From NCBI GenBank assembly GCA_943736015.1, contig OX031056.1, positions 65,995,277-66,059,276 on the forward strand: a DNA stretch of 64,000 nucleotides, written 5' to 3'. Positions within the stretch are counted from its first letter, which is position 1. Each line of letters starts with the position of its first letter. The DNA is from Tridacna crocea (Eukaryota > Mollusca > Bivalvia > Cardiida > Cardiidae). Made by a program: the position numbers and the translations under genes. This document shows, one piece after another, positions 63,159 through 64,000 of the stretch. Below the pieces are notes generated by a model. The model searched no databases. It was not told where the DNA came from and saw only the letters and a program-made list of their open reading frames with translations.

Positions 63159-64000
63159 TCAATAACCTAGTTTCTTCCCTACTCTTACCCAGACCACCAA
63201 GAGCCTCCTGTACAATGTATATTTAAGCACTTGGTACCGTAGTGATCAAGTTCTGTACAACCTAAAGTACTGATGTTTTACCCATTGTTATAATACATAT
63301 AATATAAATAAAATCCCGATATATACAATATACTGTTTCAGTAAGTACAAAGTGTAGGCATGATAGTTCAGGATTTCGTGGTCAACGAAAAGGACATTTT
63401 AACCAACAAACAAAACTTAAATGTTCTCAATTATCCCATACAAAGGAGAAGTATGCACGAAAATTTCCAGTGTTCGGCACAGCTCTACTCACATTGCCAA
63501 AAAAAGCAAATAAACTTTACAAAACGCCTAGTTAAAGTTACAAAGCAATCAATAAGCAGTAGACGACAAAATACCAAAATAACCCTGCAGAGTAGAACTT
63601 ACGGTTGAAATTCATCGACATAACTATCGACAGAAACGGAAACAATTTATCAAACAAATGTGAAAAAGAAACTATTGAAAAACTCAGAAAAAGAGCCTCT
63701 GCCTGCATGCCGCTTTTCTTACGATAATGCCTACTTATACAAGTATATTTAGCATAAAAGGTCAGGATCGGGTTAAATGAAGTAGACAATACAAGTTTGA
63801 AGTAAATATCTTCAGTAAGTTAAATTTTTTCCCACGGCAACGGCGACGCAGACGACAAAAGGGCTACAATTCCTTGACGTTCTCCCCGAAAATAGTCAAG
63901 CTAAAAAGGAGGCAGACGGCTTTGAAAACGAACTTATAAAAATGAATTTGCACTGAACAAAATGTGCTTATAAAGTTCATTAAGAAGACGTAATGGGCGT
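63159..64000. other. Unassigned DNA to window end
   Basis: An 82-codon open frame (63360-63608, plus) has no recognisable motif. No repeat family match. Confidence 0.4.

Noticed and set aside
63360..63608. 82-codon open frame near the window end
   Set aside because: No recognisable domain; length is within chance expectation.

Overview
The window looks like repeat-dense, AT-rich nuclear DNA from an animal, most likely a bivalve mollusc. That guess rests on the mix of palindromic MITEs, tRNA-derived SINEs with CCAA-type tails and a CR1/L2/Jockey-like retrotransposon; the taxon is an inference of moderate to low certainty. I found no host protein-coding gene, no intact tRNA or rRNA gene and no CRISPR array. 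The only recognisable coding sequences are a broken non-LTR retrotransposon (3129-7438, minus strand) and a C-terminal relic of a Tc1/mariner-type transposase (10708-10995).

Almost everything else that can be recognised is a short non-autonomous element present in several copies. I use provisional letters. A: ~220 bp, TTAA-flanked, with a central ~65-bp perfect hairpin; about 38 copies or fragments. B: ~200 bp, TTAA-flanked, hairpin core AGATCAGACTGCAC; about 16. C and its dimeric relative C': hairpin core CAGCCTGCGCAGTCC. D: ~75-bp palindrome. E: ~350 bp, TTAA-flanked. F: ~450 bp with a 5' palindrome. G: ~550 bp. H, I, N, O: long foldbacks. J: ~240-275 bp, modular GACCC/GACGTAG repeats. K: ~490 bp. 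L and W: elements with 9-bp target duplications. M: a 467-bp element whose inverted repeats are a 17-bp minisatellite. Q: a tandemly duplicated ~525-bp unit. R, T, Z: asymmetric repeats. U: a 2.8-kb element with ~390-bp inverted ends. V: a 1.03-kb GC-rich element with subterminal repeats.

Layout. 0.6-2.8 kb: MITEs, with E inserted at the centre of a palindrome. 2.8-7.55 kb: a three-level nest (F1 interrupted by the retrotransposon, itself interrupted by F2). 7.6-12.9 kb: B, A, G and K copies plus the Tc1 relic. 13.7-16.1 kb: tandem duplications. 16.1-21.2 kb: microsatellites, B, W, SINE, A cluster, Z and F3. 21.4-28.7 kb: dense A/B/C/E/J/O nests. 28.8-37.4 kb: G, H, N/O, W, M and K/L nests. 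37.4-44.8 kb: sparse, with diverged tandem repeats. 44.8-48.5 kb: V, L, J, B, C', I, G. 48.7-56 kb: A, R, C, T and the U element. 57-64 kb: sparse, then A, B, E, SINE and C'.

The elements do not form a pathway. What unites them is structure: most carry long perfect palindromes, several palindromes are broken or invaded at their exact centres, and substitutions in one arm are matched in the other. Nested copies give internally consistent target-site duplications (TTAA for A/B/E; 9 bp for L/W; 5-6 bp for the retrotransposon, F2 and M), so much of the insertion history can be read directly.
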